63,660 bases of DNA from Deltaproteobacteria bacterium (GTDB taxonomy: Bacteria > Desulfobacterota > Desulfobaccia > Desulfobaccales > 0-14-0-80-60-11): contig VGSJ01000006.1 in assembly GCA_016875015.1 (NCBI GenBank), forward strand, positions 1 through 63,660, read 5' to 3'. The notes under the pieces were generated by a model. That model was not told where the DNA came from, ran no database searches, and saw only the letters and a program-made list of their open reading frames with translations. Position numbers and translations under genes: made by a program. The number at the start of each line of letters is the position of its first letter. The first letter of the stretch is position 1. Of this stretch, positions 1 to 8,965 are shown piece by piece.

Positions 1-153
1 AAAGGCCCTTTCCCCTGGGCTGGCTGCTGCTACATCGTCGTCCCCAGATAGTAGCCCCACCATCCGGGAGCGGTCAAAGGCAGTTTATAAAAATGCGTTT
101 GGGCAACAGCCCGGGGAGCTTGGGAACCAGAGAATGGCTGAGAGCTGACCGCC

Positions 154-2295
154 TTAATCCCCCGGTTCACCCAGCATCTCCTCAAGGGCTTCTTCCAGGT
201 CGGCCGGCTGGATGAGCACCTTGGCTTCCCCGGCGCCCTCCTGGGCCAGTTCCGCCGCCACCGCCCGGCGCACCGCGGCCAGGGCCGCCTGGTTGCACAC
301 CCCGGCGATCTCGGCGCCGCTTAAGCCCTCGCTCTTGGCCGCCAGCTGTTTGGCGCTGACCCCCTTGGCCAGGGGTTTGCCCTTGAGGTGGACCGCAAAG
401 ATTTCCCGGCGGTCGGACTCATCGGCCAGGGGGATCTCGACAATGGCGTCGAAGCGGCCCGGCCGCAGCACCGCGGGGTCCATGATGTCCAGGCGGTTGG
501 TGGCTCCCAGCACCAGCACCCCCTTCAATTCCTCGATGCCGTCCAACTCTGCCAGGAACTGGCTGAGAACGCGTTCGGAAACATGGGAATCGGCGCCGCC
601 CACCCCCCGGGCCGGAAGCAGGGCCTCGGTCTCATCCAGGAAGATGATGCAGGGCGCGGCCTGGCGGGCGGTCTTGAAGATCTCCCGCACGCCCCGCTCG
701 GATTCGCCCACATACTTGGACATCAGGGCCGGCCCCTTCACCGACAGGAAATTCACCCGGCTTTCCGTGGCGATGGCCTTGGCCAACAGGGTCTTGCCGC
801 ACCCCGGCGGCCCGGACAGGAGGATGCCCTTGGGGGGCTTGATGCCGGCTTTTTTGAAGATGTGAGCATATTTTAAGGGCCACTCCACCGCTTCCTTGAG
901 GCGCTCTTTTACGGCCGTGAGGCCGCCCACGTCCTCCCAGCGGACATCCGGGACCTCCACAAACACCTCCCGGATGGCCGACGGCTCCACCTCCCGGAGC
1001 GCGGCCAGGAAGTCGTCCATGTGTACTTCCAGTTGGGCCAGTTGCTCATAAGGGATGGTGGCCAGGCCGTAGTCAATGTCGGGCATGAGGCGGCGCAGGC
1101 AGATCATGGCCGCTTCCCGGCACAGGGCCTCCAGGTCGGCCCCCACGAAACCGTGGGTGATCTCTGCCAGGTGGCTCATGTCCACGTCCTCGCCCAGGGG
1201 CATGCCCCGGCTGTGGATCTCCAGGATATCCAGGCGCCCGTAGCGATCGGGGATGGGGATGGCGATCTCCCGGTCGAACCGCCCCGGTCGCCTCAGCGCC
1301 GGGTCCAGGGCATTAGGGATGTTGGTGGCGGCAATGACAATGACGTTCTGGCGCTTGTTGAGGCCGTCCATCAAGGCCAGGAGTGTGGCCACGACGCGTT
1401 TCTCCACGTCCCCGACGACATTTTCCCGCTTGGGGGCGATGGAATCGATCTCGTCGATGAAGATGATGCTGGGTCCCTTACGTCCGGCCTCCTCAAAGAT
1501 CTTGCGCAGGTGGGCCTCGGACTCGCCATAGAACTTGTGCACCACCTCCGGGCCGCTCACCGAGAAAAAGTTGGCCTCGGTCTCGTGGGCGATGGTGCGG
1601 GCGATGAGGGTCTTGCCGCAGCCGGGGGGGCCGTGGAGCAACACCCCTTTGGGCGCGTCAATCCCTAAGCGCTCAAACAGCTCGGGGTAGCGCAACGGCA
1701 GCTCGATCATCTCCCGGATGCGCTGGAGTTGGGGCTTGAGGCCGCCGACGTCCTCGTAAGACACCGCCGCCCGCCGGGTTTCCGGGGCCCCGGCCTTGCC
1801 GATCACCAGGGTGGTGGTGGGGTTGATCAGCACCGGCCCCCGGGGGGTCAGGGCTTCCACCTTGAAATCCGCAGTGCGGCTGCCGAACAGGGTGGCCCGG
1901 ACGCGGTCTCCCTCCAGCACCGGCAGGCCGTCCAGGAGGCTGCCGATGTATTGGAGGTCCCTCTCGGCCGGGGTAATGGTGATGGGGGTGAGAACCACCC
2001 GTTCCCCGGGGCGGCAGGCGATCTTCTTCACCTGGACAAAATCATCTATCCCGGCGCCGGCGTTTTCCCGGCTGATGCCGTCCAACTGCATCCGGGACCG
2101 GCCCCGCAACTCCTTGTAGGCGGGCATGGCTTTGCAGACCGTGGTCCGCTTCCCCACGACCTCCACGATGTCGCCGATGGCCACCTGGAGTCTTTCCAGG
2201 TCTTCGGGCCCCATGCGGGCATAAGCCCTGCCCACGTCTTTGCTCAGGGCCTCCGTCACTTTCAGCTTGAGGGCCGACTCTTCAGTTTTTTTCAT
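154..2295 (-). CDS. CDC48/VCP-type double AAA+ ATPase
   Basis: A 713-residue AAA unfoldase of the CDC48/p97/VAT type, expected to extract or unfold protein substrates as a cytoplasmic hexamer. An N-terminal double-psi-barrel-like substrate domain (about 8-180) precedes two AAA modules. Module 1 has Walker A GPPGCGKT at 222-229, Walker B IIFIDEID near 277-284 and ATN/RRPGRFD sensor and arginine-finger motifs. Module 2 has Walker A at 495-502 and Walker B IIFLDETE; it keeps the catalytic Glu although the usual DELD/DEID reads DETE. Length fits bacterial and archaeal CDC48 proteins. It starts 24 bases after the Hsp20 gene and is probably the last gene of an operon with Hsp20 and an NtrC-type regulator, which suggests protein quality control. 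This family is typical of archaea and patchy in bacteria, so ancient transfer is plausible (inference). Confidence 0.93.
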   Translation of the reverse strand: MKKTEESALKLKVTEALSKDVGRAYARMGPEDLERLQVAIGDIVEVVGKRTTVCKAMPAYKELRGRSRMQLDGISRENAGAGIDDFVQVKKIACRPGERVVLTPITITPAERDLQYIGSLLDGLPVLEGDRVRATLFGSRTADFKVEALTPRGPVLINPTTTLVIGKAGAPETRRAAVSYEDVGGLKPQLQRIREMIELPLRYPELFERLGIDAPKGVLLHGPPGCGKTLIARTIAHETEANFFSVSGPEVVHKFYGESEAHLRKIFEEAGRKGPSIIFIDEIDSIAPKRENVVGDVEKRVVATLLALMDGLNKRQNVIVIAATNIPNALDPALRRPGRFDREIAIPIPDRYGRLDILEIHSRGMPLGEDVDMSHLAEITHGFVGADLEALCREAAMICLRRLMPDIDYGLATIPYEQLAQLEVHMDDFLAALREVEPSAIREVFVEVPDVRWEDVGGLTAVKERLKEAVEWPLKYAHIFKKAGIKPPKGILLSGPPGCGKTLLAKAIATESRVNFLSVKGPALMSKYVGESERGVREIFKTARQAAPCIIFLDETEALLPARGVGGADSHVSERVLSQFLAELDGIEELKGVLVLGATNRLDIMDPAVLRPGRFDAIVEIPLADESDRREIFAVHLKGKPLAKGVSAKQLAAKSEGLSGAEIAGVCNQAALAAVRRAVAAELAQEGAGEAKVLIQPADLEEALEEMLGEPGD

Positions 2296-2319
2296 ATTTT
2301 TTGTCTCTGGTTCAGGGGC

Positions 2320-2829
2320 TTAGCCCACGCACTTGATCTCCAAAATGCCGTTGTTGCAGGTCATCTTCATCTTCTCCTGGGGATAGCTCCGGGGCAGCAG
2401 GATCTCCTTGCGGTACTTCTTATCCCGTTTCTCAGCATAAATGGTGAGCAGGTCGTCCTTGACCGTAAGCTTCACGTCCTTGGTGCTGACGCCGGGCATC
2501 TCCGCCACCACCAGGGTGTGGTCCTTCTCCTCGAACACGTCCACCACGGGCTCCCGGATTTCCTGGACCACGGTTTCCCCGGACTTCTCGTCCCGGCGGA
2601 CGTTGCCGAAAGGTTCTACCTTGACTTCTTTGTCCCCCTTGTCGCCCAGGCCGACTTTCACGGAGAAGCCGTAGACGCCTTTCACGTCCCGGTGGTGCAA
2701 CTCCCCCTCGCCCTTCTTGAGCGCCTCTCCCTTGTCCGCCAGATCGCCCAGTTTCTCGATGAGGTTCGCCAGCCCTTTGAAGACTCCTCCGAAGCCCGAT
2801 TCCTCACCGCCGCCTTTTCTTTTAGTCAT
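2320..2829 (-). CDS. Hsp20/alpha-crystallin family small heat-shock protein
   Basis: A 169-residue protein. The C-terminal half (about 85-169) is an alpha-crystallin/Hsp20 domain: EPVVDVFEEKDHTLVVAEMP, then VKLTVKDDLLTIYAEK and a final GILEIKCVG strand. The N-terminal half is Gly/Lys/Asp-rich, charged and probably disordered, and there is no C-terminal IxI tail. This architecture resembles archaeal Hsp20 and the gas-vesicle protein GvpH, but no other gas-vesicle gene is present, so a holdase chaperone feeding the downstream CDC48 ATPase is the simpler reading. Its ATG overlaps the end of the NtrC-like gene by 8 bases and has a GGAG Shine-Dalgarno 6 bases upstream, so the two are translationally coupled. 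Confidence 0.88.
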   Translation of the reverse strand: MTKRKGGGEESGFGGVFKGLANLIEKLGDLADKGEALKKGEGELHHRDVKGVYGFSVKVGLGDKGDKEVKVEPFGNVRRDEKSGETVVQEIREPVVDVFEEKDHTLVVAEMPGVSTKDVKLTVKDDLLTIYAEKRDKKYRKEILLPRSYPQEKMKMTCNNGILEIKCVG

Positions 2830-4228
2830 GAGCCACTCCAGATTGGTTAATCCCGAACTGTTTCAACTTGGTATGTATAGTCTTATAATCTATCTGCAAT
2901 AGCCGTGCCGCCTTGGCTTTATTCCCCCGGGTATGCTTCAGGACCTGGAGCAGGATTTCCCGTTCTACGGTGACCACGCTGCGGTGGACGATCTCCCGGA
3001 GAGAGAACTCGTCCCAGGGCGTTCCCTGAATCTTGGGAGTGAAGGCCAGACCGGGCACCGGGGCGCGCTTGATATCCACATGTTTCTCGGTAATGATGTC
3101 GTCGGCCAGCAGCACCGCCCGGCGGATGACGGATCTGAGCTGGCGCACGTTCCCCGGCCAGTTGTAAGACAGCAGGGCCTCGAGGCAATATTCGGAAATC
3201 CGCTGGACGCTTTTTTTCAATTCCTTATTGGTGAGATCCATGAACCGTTTGGCCAGGTAGGGGATGTCGTCTTTGCGGTCCCGGAGGGGCGGAATGGTGA
3301 TGGTAAATTCATTGAGGCGAAAAAACAGGTCCTCCCGCATCTGGCCCGAGGTCACCAGTCTCTGGAGTTCCTGGTTGCTGGCCGTGAGCAGGCGGACGTC
3401 AATCTTAACCGGCTTGACCGCGCCCAGGCGCAGGACCGCCTTCTCCTGGAGGACCCGCAGCAGTTTCGCCTGGGCCCCCAGGGGCAGGTTGGCAATTTCG
3501 TCCAGGAAGAGGGTGCCTCCGTGAGCCGCTTCGAATTTCCCCGCTTTGGGGGCGCCGGCTCCGGTAAAAGCCCCTTTTTGGTAGCCGAAAAGTTCACTCT
3601 CGATCAAGGTTTCGGGAATGGCCCCGCAATCCAGGGGAATAAAGGGGGCGTCGGCGCGGGCGCTCAACTGGTAGATGGCCCGGGCCACCAGCTCCTTGCC
3701 GGAGCCGGTTTCCCCCTGGACGATGACGCTGAAATCCGATTGGGCCACCCGGTTCACTTCCCGGATGATCCGGGTGACGGCATCGCTGGGACCCATCATG
3801 ACCCGGAGACAATTGTCCGCCGAGATTTCTTCGGACTGGGACCGGCGCCGGCGGTCCCGTTCGGCCAGGGCGGCCCGCACCACCCGGACCACCTCTTGGT
3901 GGTCAAAGGGTTTGGCCAGATAATCGAAGGCCCCGGCCCGCATGGCCGCCACCGAGGCGGAGAGCTCGGCATACGCGGTGATGAGGACCACCGGCAGGTG
4001 GGGGTCGGTTTCCTTGACCCGCTTTAATACTTCCATGCCGTCGATGCCGGGCATCTTGGCGTCCAGCAGCAGCATGTCGGGCCTGGCCAACGGGACCTTC
4101 TGTAAGGCCGTCTCCCCGTCGTGGGCCACCAAGTTGGTCAGCCCCTCTTTGTTCATGAGGACTGAGAGCAAGGCGCTGATATCCCGATCATCGTCCACGA
4201 TGAGCACCCGGGTGGCGCTTGGGTCCAT
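2822..4228 (-). CDS. Sigma-54-dependent response regulator, NtrC family
   Basis: A 468-residue NtrC-type activator. The receiver domain (about 6-120) has acidic VDDD near 11-14 and phospho-acceptor Asp56 in MLLLDAKMPG. The AAA+ domain has Walker A GETGSGKE (172-179), the sigma-54-contacting GAFTGA loop (219-224) and a FLDEIA Walker B. The C-terminal Fis-type helix-turn-helix ends the protein. The start is placed at the ATG preceded by AGGAGG four bases upstream; a GTG eight codons earlier lies inside the upstream gene and has no better ribosome site. No histidine kinase is adjacent. Its position ahead of hsp20 and cdc48 suggests it controls, or is co-expressed with, the chaperone genes. Confidence 0.92.
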   Translation of the reverse strand: MDPSATRVLIVDDDRDISALLSVLMNKEGLTNLVAHDGETALQKVPLARPDMLLLDAKMPGIDGMEVLKRVKETDPHLPVVLITAYAELSASVAAMRAGAFDYLAKPFDHQEVVRVVRAALAERDRRRRSQSEEISADNCLRVMMGPSDAVTRIIREVNRVAQSDFSVIVQGETGSGKELVARAIYQLSARADAPFIPLDCGAIPETLIESELFGYQKGAFTGAGAPKAGKFEAAHGGTLFLDEIANLPLGAQAKLLRVLQEKAVLRLGAVKPVKIDVRLLTASNQELQRLVTSGQMREDLFFRLNEFTITIPPLRDRKDDIPYLAKRFMDLTNKELKKSVQRISEYCLEALLSYNWPGNVRQLRSVIRRAVLLADDIITEKHVDIKRAPVPGLAFTPKIQGTPWDEFSLREIVHRSVVTVEREILLQVLKHTRGNKAKAARLLQIDYKTIHTKLKQFGINQSGVAHD

Positions 4229-4241
4229 ATTTCCTCCTGGT

Positions 4242-4895
4242 TCAACGATCACGGCGGAGCGGATAGATCACCTTTACGTTCGGGTGGAGGAACCGCTCCA
4301 ATGAATGCAGCATCCCCAGGAAGAGGATGCCGGTCTCGCCGCTTTTGAGAGTTTCATTAATCCGCTGGGCCATAAATTGATCCCGGCGCTGGAGCAGGGC
4401 CTCGCTCAAGGCGCGTCGCGTCGCCGCCACCCCCGCGGCCCGGGGTGGTTTGGCGGTCAGGGATTGCCTGGCCAACTGGTACTCCTGCACCAACAGATCG
4501 CCGGATTCGGTTCCCATGAGCACGGCCCCTTGGGCCACCAGGCGCAGCAGGAGCTGATGGTTCCGGCTGCCCGCCCGGGCCAGTTCGGTGACGATCTCCG
4601 CCTCCCGCCCGCACACGGGCAGGCCGTCCTGGTAGAGGCGCACCCGGTCAAAAGACAGGACCAAAGCGTCGAGGGCCGCCTCGATTTCCGTCCAGATCCG
4701 GTCTATGGCCGCGGTCTTGCGGGACAACCCGGCCCGCCCCACCTTCTCCAGGGTGGCCCGGGCCACCGATTCCTGGAGGGCCCCCATATCCGCCTGGGTA
4801 TGGACGATGGGGAGATAGATCAACCTCCGGGGATGACCACCCGCGAGACCCTCCCCGGGAATCGGGTTATGGGTGTGGCGTTGGTCAGCAGACAT
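4242..4895 (-). CDS. Conserved hypothetical protein upstream of the NtrC-type regulator
   Basis: 217 residues, function not recognised. It has no signal peptide or membrane segment. The recognisable core begins at about 24 (RRLIYLPIVHTQADMGAL), continues as a mostly helical domain with DALVLSFDRVRLYQDGLPVCG, and ends with TGILFLGMLHSLERFLHPNV, where His residues flank a hydrophobic strand. A hydrophobic-Gly-x-x-His motif at the C-terminal end with an early His recalls metal-binding alpha/beta folds, but that is only an impression. The first 23 residues are weakly supported and a later start is possible. It ends 13 bases before the NtrC-like start, so it is the first gene of that operon and could supply an input to the regulator. 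Confidence 0.7.
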   Translation of the reverse strand: MSADQRHTHNPIPGEGLAGGHPRRLIYLPIVHTQADMGALQESVARATLEKVGRAGLSRKTAAIDRIWTEIEAALDALVLSFDRVRLYQDGLPVCGREAEIVTELARAGSRNHQLLLRLVAQGAVLMGTESGDLLVQEYQLARQSLTAKPPRAAGVAATRRALSEALLQRRDQFMAQRINETLKSGETGILFLGMLHSLERFLHPNVKVIYPLRRDR

Positions 4896-5433
4896 AAACC
4901 CCTATCATTCTCGCCGCCTTCGACGCGGTCTCATACCCGGCCGAGGGCGGCGGTGGGTTGCCAGCCATCCCTGGCGGATGGGGGAAAAACCAGAGGAACT
5001 TTCCTTGAAAGCCTCAAATCGCCTAAACCTTAGTCGCTCGTCGGTCATAGACTACCGGCCAGGCGGTTAGGAAGCATTACACTTCGCCAAATTACCGCTG
5101 GGGTGAAAAAATGGAGGTTAAGACATGGCCCAGATAGAAGTTTTTTCGGATAGCTCCCAGCTGATGCGGCCTGATTATCCTATCGGCCCCTTTAATAGTT
5201 TCATTAAATAATTTCCGCACCCGATTGGTAATATTGGCCTCTGGAGAAATTGCCCCGGGAAATCTCCTGGGCCACCGACACCAGGGGGTAATCTCCCATA
5301 TGATGGAGCGCTAACAGTGTCAGGGGAAATCGTCCGGTTTCATAAACAAACTGGCCAGGTAGGGGGATGGCTTGCTCCCCGAAAACTAGACCAGCAGAAA
5401 TTTTAGAATCTCCTGAGCCCAAGGAGATTCGAA
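4896..5433. other. Intergenic region between the chaperone operon and the IS3 remnant
   Basis: No convincing gene. A 72-codon minus-strand frame at 5204-5422 contains a short Rrf2-like phrase (GRFPLTLLAL and LVSVAQEIS) but lacks the rest of that family and is not called. The stretch is less GC-rich than its neighbours. About 50 bases before the orfA start a new sequence type begins (around 5382, GAAAACTAGACCAGC), which may be the left end of the insertion sequence. Confidence 0.4.
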
Positions 5434-5606
5434 ATGAAGAAAAAGCGGTTTACGAAAGAGCAGGTCATGGGGATTTTGCAGCAAGCGGATCGGGGTGAGC
5501 AAATCATCGGCGAGATTTGCCGGACGCCTGGGGTGTCGGAGCAGTACATGTATCGCTGGCGCCAGAGGTGTGGCGGGCGAAGGATGGGGCAGGCGAGGCT
5601 TGATCA
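5434..5606 (+). pseudogene. Truncated IS3-family transposase OrfA
   Basis: About 56 codons match the N-terminus of IS3/IS911-type OrfA: MKKKRFTKEQVMGILQQAD, then EICRTPGVSEQYMYRWRQRC, the helix-turn-helix that binds the terminal repeats. Full OrfA is near 90-100 residues and is followed by OrfB carrying the DDE domain. Here the OrfA match ends at about codon 56 (base 5601), a few bases before the 160-bp repeat, and no orfB follows before the RND permease gene. The start ATG has AAGGAG upstream. It is a dead fragment, best explained by insertion of the repeat plus deletion. Confidence 0.8.
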
Positions 5607-5766
5607 CTGCCCTCTATCCACCCTCATAAAAACCGTTAGAGTGGGTTGATATGGATATCTTAATCTCTATCTAAGACCCTGGGGGCATTTAAAGTTTTAG
5701 TCGCAAGTGTCAGGTCTAATCTGATCTCGGTTTAATGATTGTCAACTCAAATCTTGGTCATTACAG
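5607..5766 (+). repeat. 160-bp dispersed repeat, copy A
   Basis: One of three copies in the window (others at 43413-43570 minus and 46876-47034 plus). Shared blocks include CTATCCACCC near the left end, TTGATATGGATATC in the first half, ATTTAAAGTTTT in the middle, TGATCTCGGTTT after it, and CTCAAATCTTGGTCATTAC at the right end. There is no open reading frame of note. The left edge coincides with the break in the IS3 orfA fragment. The right edge lies 37 bases before the stop of the RND permease gene. Confidence 0.85.
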
Positions 5767-5803
5767 ATGAGACAACTTCCGTTTCAGAGGTCCTAACTCA
5801 GCC

Positions 5804-8800
5804 TCAACTCCCCTCCACCTTCTCGGCCGGGGGCGCCGCCGGGGGGGCAGGTTTCTTCCAGCGCTCGCTGAGTCTCTCGGTGATCACATAAAACACCGGC
5901 ACAAACGGGATGGCCAGGATGGTTGAGGCCAGCATGCCGCCGAAGACCACGGTGCCGATGGCCTGCTGGCTGGCCGCGCCGGCGCCGCCGGCGACCATGA
6001 GGGGCACCACCCCGAGGATGAAGGCGAAGGAGGTCATGACAATGGGGCGGAAGCGGCGGCGGGTGGCCTCCACCGCGGCCTCGGTGATGGACATGCCGTC
6101 TTCCCGCAGTTCCCGGGCGAACTCCACCACCAGGATGGCGTTTTTGCTGGCCAGGGCGATCATCAACACCAGGCCCACCTGGGTATAGATGTTGTTGTCG
6201 AAGTTCCGGACCATCAAGCCCAAGAGGACCCCCACCATGGCGATGGGCACCACCAGAATGACCGCGGCCGGGTTAAACCAGTTTTCGTATTGGGCCGCCA
6301 GCACCAGGAACACCAGGGTGATGGACAGGGCGTAGATGAAATAGGCCTGGCTGCCCACCTGCTGCTCCTGGAAGGAGGTGGCGGTCCAGTCGTAGGACAT
6401 GCCCCGGGGCAGGGTGTTTTGGGCCACCTGTCCCATCAGTTTGAGGGCTTCACCGGAACTGAAGCCCGGGGCCGCCCCCCCGAAGATGGAGGCCGCGGGA
6501 TAGAGGTTGTAGCGGGTGACTAATTCCGAACCCAGGGTCCGGTTGACCTTCAGCAGGGTGCCCAGGGGGGCCATTTCCCCTTTGAGATTGCGGACGTAAA
6601 GGCTCTTGATGTCCTCGGGTTGCAGGCGGTACGCCGCGTCGGCCTGGACGTAAACCTGGAACACCTGGTTGAACTTGTTGAACAGATTGACATACGTCGA
6701 CCCCAGGTAGGCCTGGAGGGTGTCGAAGACGTTGTTCAGGGGAATATTCAGGGACTCGGCCTTGGTCCGGTCGATGTCGAGATAGAGTTGGGGACTGCGG
6801 GCGCTGAAGGTGGTGGCCATGAAACCCAACCCCGACTGCCCGGAGGCGGCCCGCATGACTTCCATGGCCGCCTTCTGCAGTTCGGCCAACCCCAGGCTGC
6901 CCCGGTCCTCCACCATCATCTGGAAGCCCCCGGACTGGCCCAGGCCGGCAATGGGCGGCGGCACCAGCACCGCGACCTGAGCGTCCTGGATGGTAAAAAA
7001 CTGCCGCTGCAAGGCGCCGACGATATGGTCCTGGCTCAACTTGGACCCCCGCTTGCCCCAATCCTGGTAAATCACGAAAGTGGTCATAATGTTGGAGACG
7101 TTGGTGCCGTCCAGGATGGAAAATCCCCCCACGGTCACCCAGGCCTCGACGCCCTGCGCCTGCTTGAGGATGGCATCAATGGCCTCCGAGGTCTGTTTGA
7201 CCCGGGGTTGGGCCGTGCCTTCGGGCAGCCTGGCCAACACCATGCAGTAGCCCTGGTCTTCCGTGGGGAGAAACCCGGTGGGCTGCAGGGTAAACCGCCA
7301 GCCGGCCAGGGCAATGACGGCAATAAACACCAGCACCATGAGGGTAGTGCGCGCGACCATCCACTGAATGAGGACGACGTAGGCGTGCTCCACCACCGCG
7401 TAGCCCCGGTTGAACCCCCGGTAAAACAGGTTGGGTTCCTTCTTAACGTGGGGGCGCAGCCAGAGGGCGCACTGGGCGGGCTTCAAGGTCAGGGCGTTCA
7501 GGGCGCTGATGATGGCGGTGGCGGCAATGACCAGGGCGAATTGCCGGAAGAGTTGCCCGGTGATGCCCGGCATAAACGCGGCGGGCAGAAATACCGCGGT
7601 GAGCACCAGGGTGATGCCGATCACCGGCCCGGTCAACTCTTTCATGGCCTTGATGGCCGCCTCGCGCGGATGGAAGCCTTTCTCGATGTAAACCGAGGCG
7701 TTCTCGACAATGACGATGGCGTCGTCCACCACGATGCCGATAGCCAGGATGAGGGCGAACAGGGTCATTAAATTGACGGTGAAGCCCAGCAGGGCCATGG
7801 CCGCAAACGCGCCGATGATGGTCACCGGCACGGTGGTGGCCGGGACCAGCATGGCCCGCCAATTTTGCAGGAACACCATGATGACGATGAGCACCAGGAT
7901 GCCGGCTTCAAACAGGGTTTCATAGACCGCGTGAATGGCCTGGCCGATGAACTCAGTGGTGTCGTAATGGATGGCGTATTTCAGGCCTTCCGGGAAGGTC
8001 TGGCTCATCTCGACCATGGCCGCCTTGACCTTGGCGCCGACGTCCATGGCGTTGGCCCCGGGCAGGGCGTAAACCAGGATTTGGCCGGATTGCTTGCCGC
8101 TCAGGCCGCCAAAGTTGCTGTAATACTGCTGGTCCAAATCAACCCGGGCGATATCTTTCACCCGCACCAATTGCGCGGTTTCGCCTTGGTCGCGGCGCAC
8201 GCTTTTGACGATGATATCTGAGAACTGCTTGACGTCGGACAGCCTTCCCAAGGCGTTGACCGTGAACTGGAAGGCCTGATCCGGCGGCACCGGCGGGGCC
8301 CCCAGCCGACCCGCCACCACCTGGACGTTTTGCTGTTGAATGGCGTGCACCACATCCAGGGTGGTGAGATTGTAGTACTTGAGCTTGTTGGGGTCCAGCC
8401 AGACCCGCATGCTGTAGGGCCCGGCCCCGAAGACCTGGATCTGCCCCACCCCGGCCAGACGGCCCAGGGGGTATTGCAGGTTGATGATGGCGTAGTTGGA
8501 GAGATAGGTCGCATCATAGCGGTCATCGTCGGAGTAGATGCTGATCACTTGCAAGATGTTGGTGGAGACCTTGCGCACGGTGACGCCTTGCGCCTGCACC
8601 GTCTCGGGAAGCTGGGCGGTGGCGCCGTTCACCATGTTCTGCACCAGGGTCAATGATGTATTGAGATTGGTGCCCACCGCAAAGGTCACGGTGAGGGTGT
8701 AATTCCCGGAACTAGAACTGGTGGACGACATGTAAATGGAGCCTTCCACGCCGTTGACCGCCTGTTCGATGGGAACCCCCACCGTGTTGGCGATGACCTC

Positions 8801-8965
8801 GGCGCTGGCTCCGGGGTACATCGTGGTCACCTGGATGGTGGGCGGCACGATTTCGGGATACTGCGCCACCGGCAACGTGAACAGACACACCAACCCCAGA
8901 ATGACGGTGACGATGGCGATGACGTTGGCGAAAATCGGCCGATCAATAAAAAACTCGGAGATCAT
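5804..8965 (-). CDS. RND multidrug efflux permease (AcrB/MexB/HAE1 family)
   Basis: A 1053-residue inner-membrane proton-driven exporter, full family length. The N-terminus MISEFFIDRPIFANVIAIV is the canonical first transmembrane start. TM4 carries the proton-relay pair DD in IGIVVDDAIVIVENA. Two large periplasmic loops and twelve predicted membrane helices fit HAE1 pumps, and the C-terminus is a short Pro/Ala-rich tail. The start overlaps the adaptor stop by four bases (ATGA), so the two are translationally coupled. With the adaptor and the outer-membrane lipoprotein upstream it forms a complete tripartite pump. Substrates are probably hydrophobic drugs or solvents; specificity cannot be read. 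No local repressor gene is present. Confidence 0.96.
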   Translation of the reverse strand: MISEFFIDRPIFANVIAIVTVILGLVCLFTLPVAQYPEIVPPTIQVTTMYPGASAEVIANTVGVPIEQAVNGVEGSIYMSSTSSSSGNYTLTVTFAVGTNLNTSLTLVQNMVNGATAQLPETVQAQGVTVRKVSTNILQVISIYSDDDRYDATYLSNYAIINLQYPLGRLAGVGQIQVFGAGPYSMRVWLDPNKLKYYNLTTLDVVHAIQQQNVQVVAGRLGAPPVPPDQAFQFTVNALGRLSDVKQFSDIIVKSVRRDQGETAQLVRVKDIARVDLDQQYYSNFGGLSGKQSGQILVYALPGANAMDVGAKVKAAMVEMSQTFPEGLKYAIHYDTTEFIGQAIHAVYETLFEAGILVLIVIMVFLQNWRAMLVPATTVPVTIIGAFAAMALLGFTVNLMTLFALILAIGIVVDDAIVIVENASVYIEKGFHPREAAIKAMKELTGPVIGITLVLTAVFLPAAFMPGITGQLFRQFALVIAATAIISALNALTLKPAQCALWLRPHVKKEPNLFYRGFNRGYAVVEHAYVVLIQWMVARTTLMVLVFIAVIALAGWRFTLQPTGFLPTEDQGYCMVLARLPEGTAQPRVKQTSEAIDAILKQAQGVEAWVTVGGFSILDGTNVSNIMTTFVIYQDWGKRGSKLSQDHIVGALQRQFFTIQDAQVAVLVPPPIAGLGQSGGFQMMVEDRGSLGLAELQKAAMEVMRAASGQSGLGFMATTFSARSPQLYLDIDRTKAESLNIPLNNVFDTLQAYLGSTYVNLFNKFNQVFQVYVQADAAYRLQPEDIKSLYVRNLKGEMAPLGTLLKVNRTLGSELVTRYNLYPAASIFGGAAPGFSSGEALKLMGQVAQNTLPRGMSYDWTATSFQEQQVGSQAYFIYALSITLVFLVLAAQYENWFNPAAVILVVPIAMVGVLLGLMVRNFDNNIYTQVGLVLMIALASKNAILVVEFARELREDGMSITEAAVEATRRRFRPIVMTSFAFILGVVPLMVAGGAGAASQQAIGTVVFGGMLASTILAIPFVPVFYVITERLSERWKKPAPPAAPPAEKVEGS

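Noticed and set aside
2320..2829. Gas-vesicle gene (gvpH) interpretation of the Hsp20
   Set aside because: The Hsp20 resembles GvpH in layout, but no gvpA, gvpN or other gas-vesicle gene is in the region.
5204..5422. Possible Rrf2-like regulator remnant
   Set aside because: Only two short phrases resemble Rrf2 (GRFPLTLLAL, VSVAQEIS); the DNA-binding wing and GG motif are missing even after allowing a frameshift.
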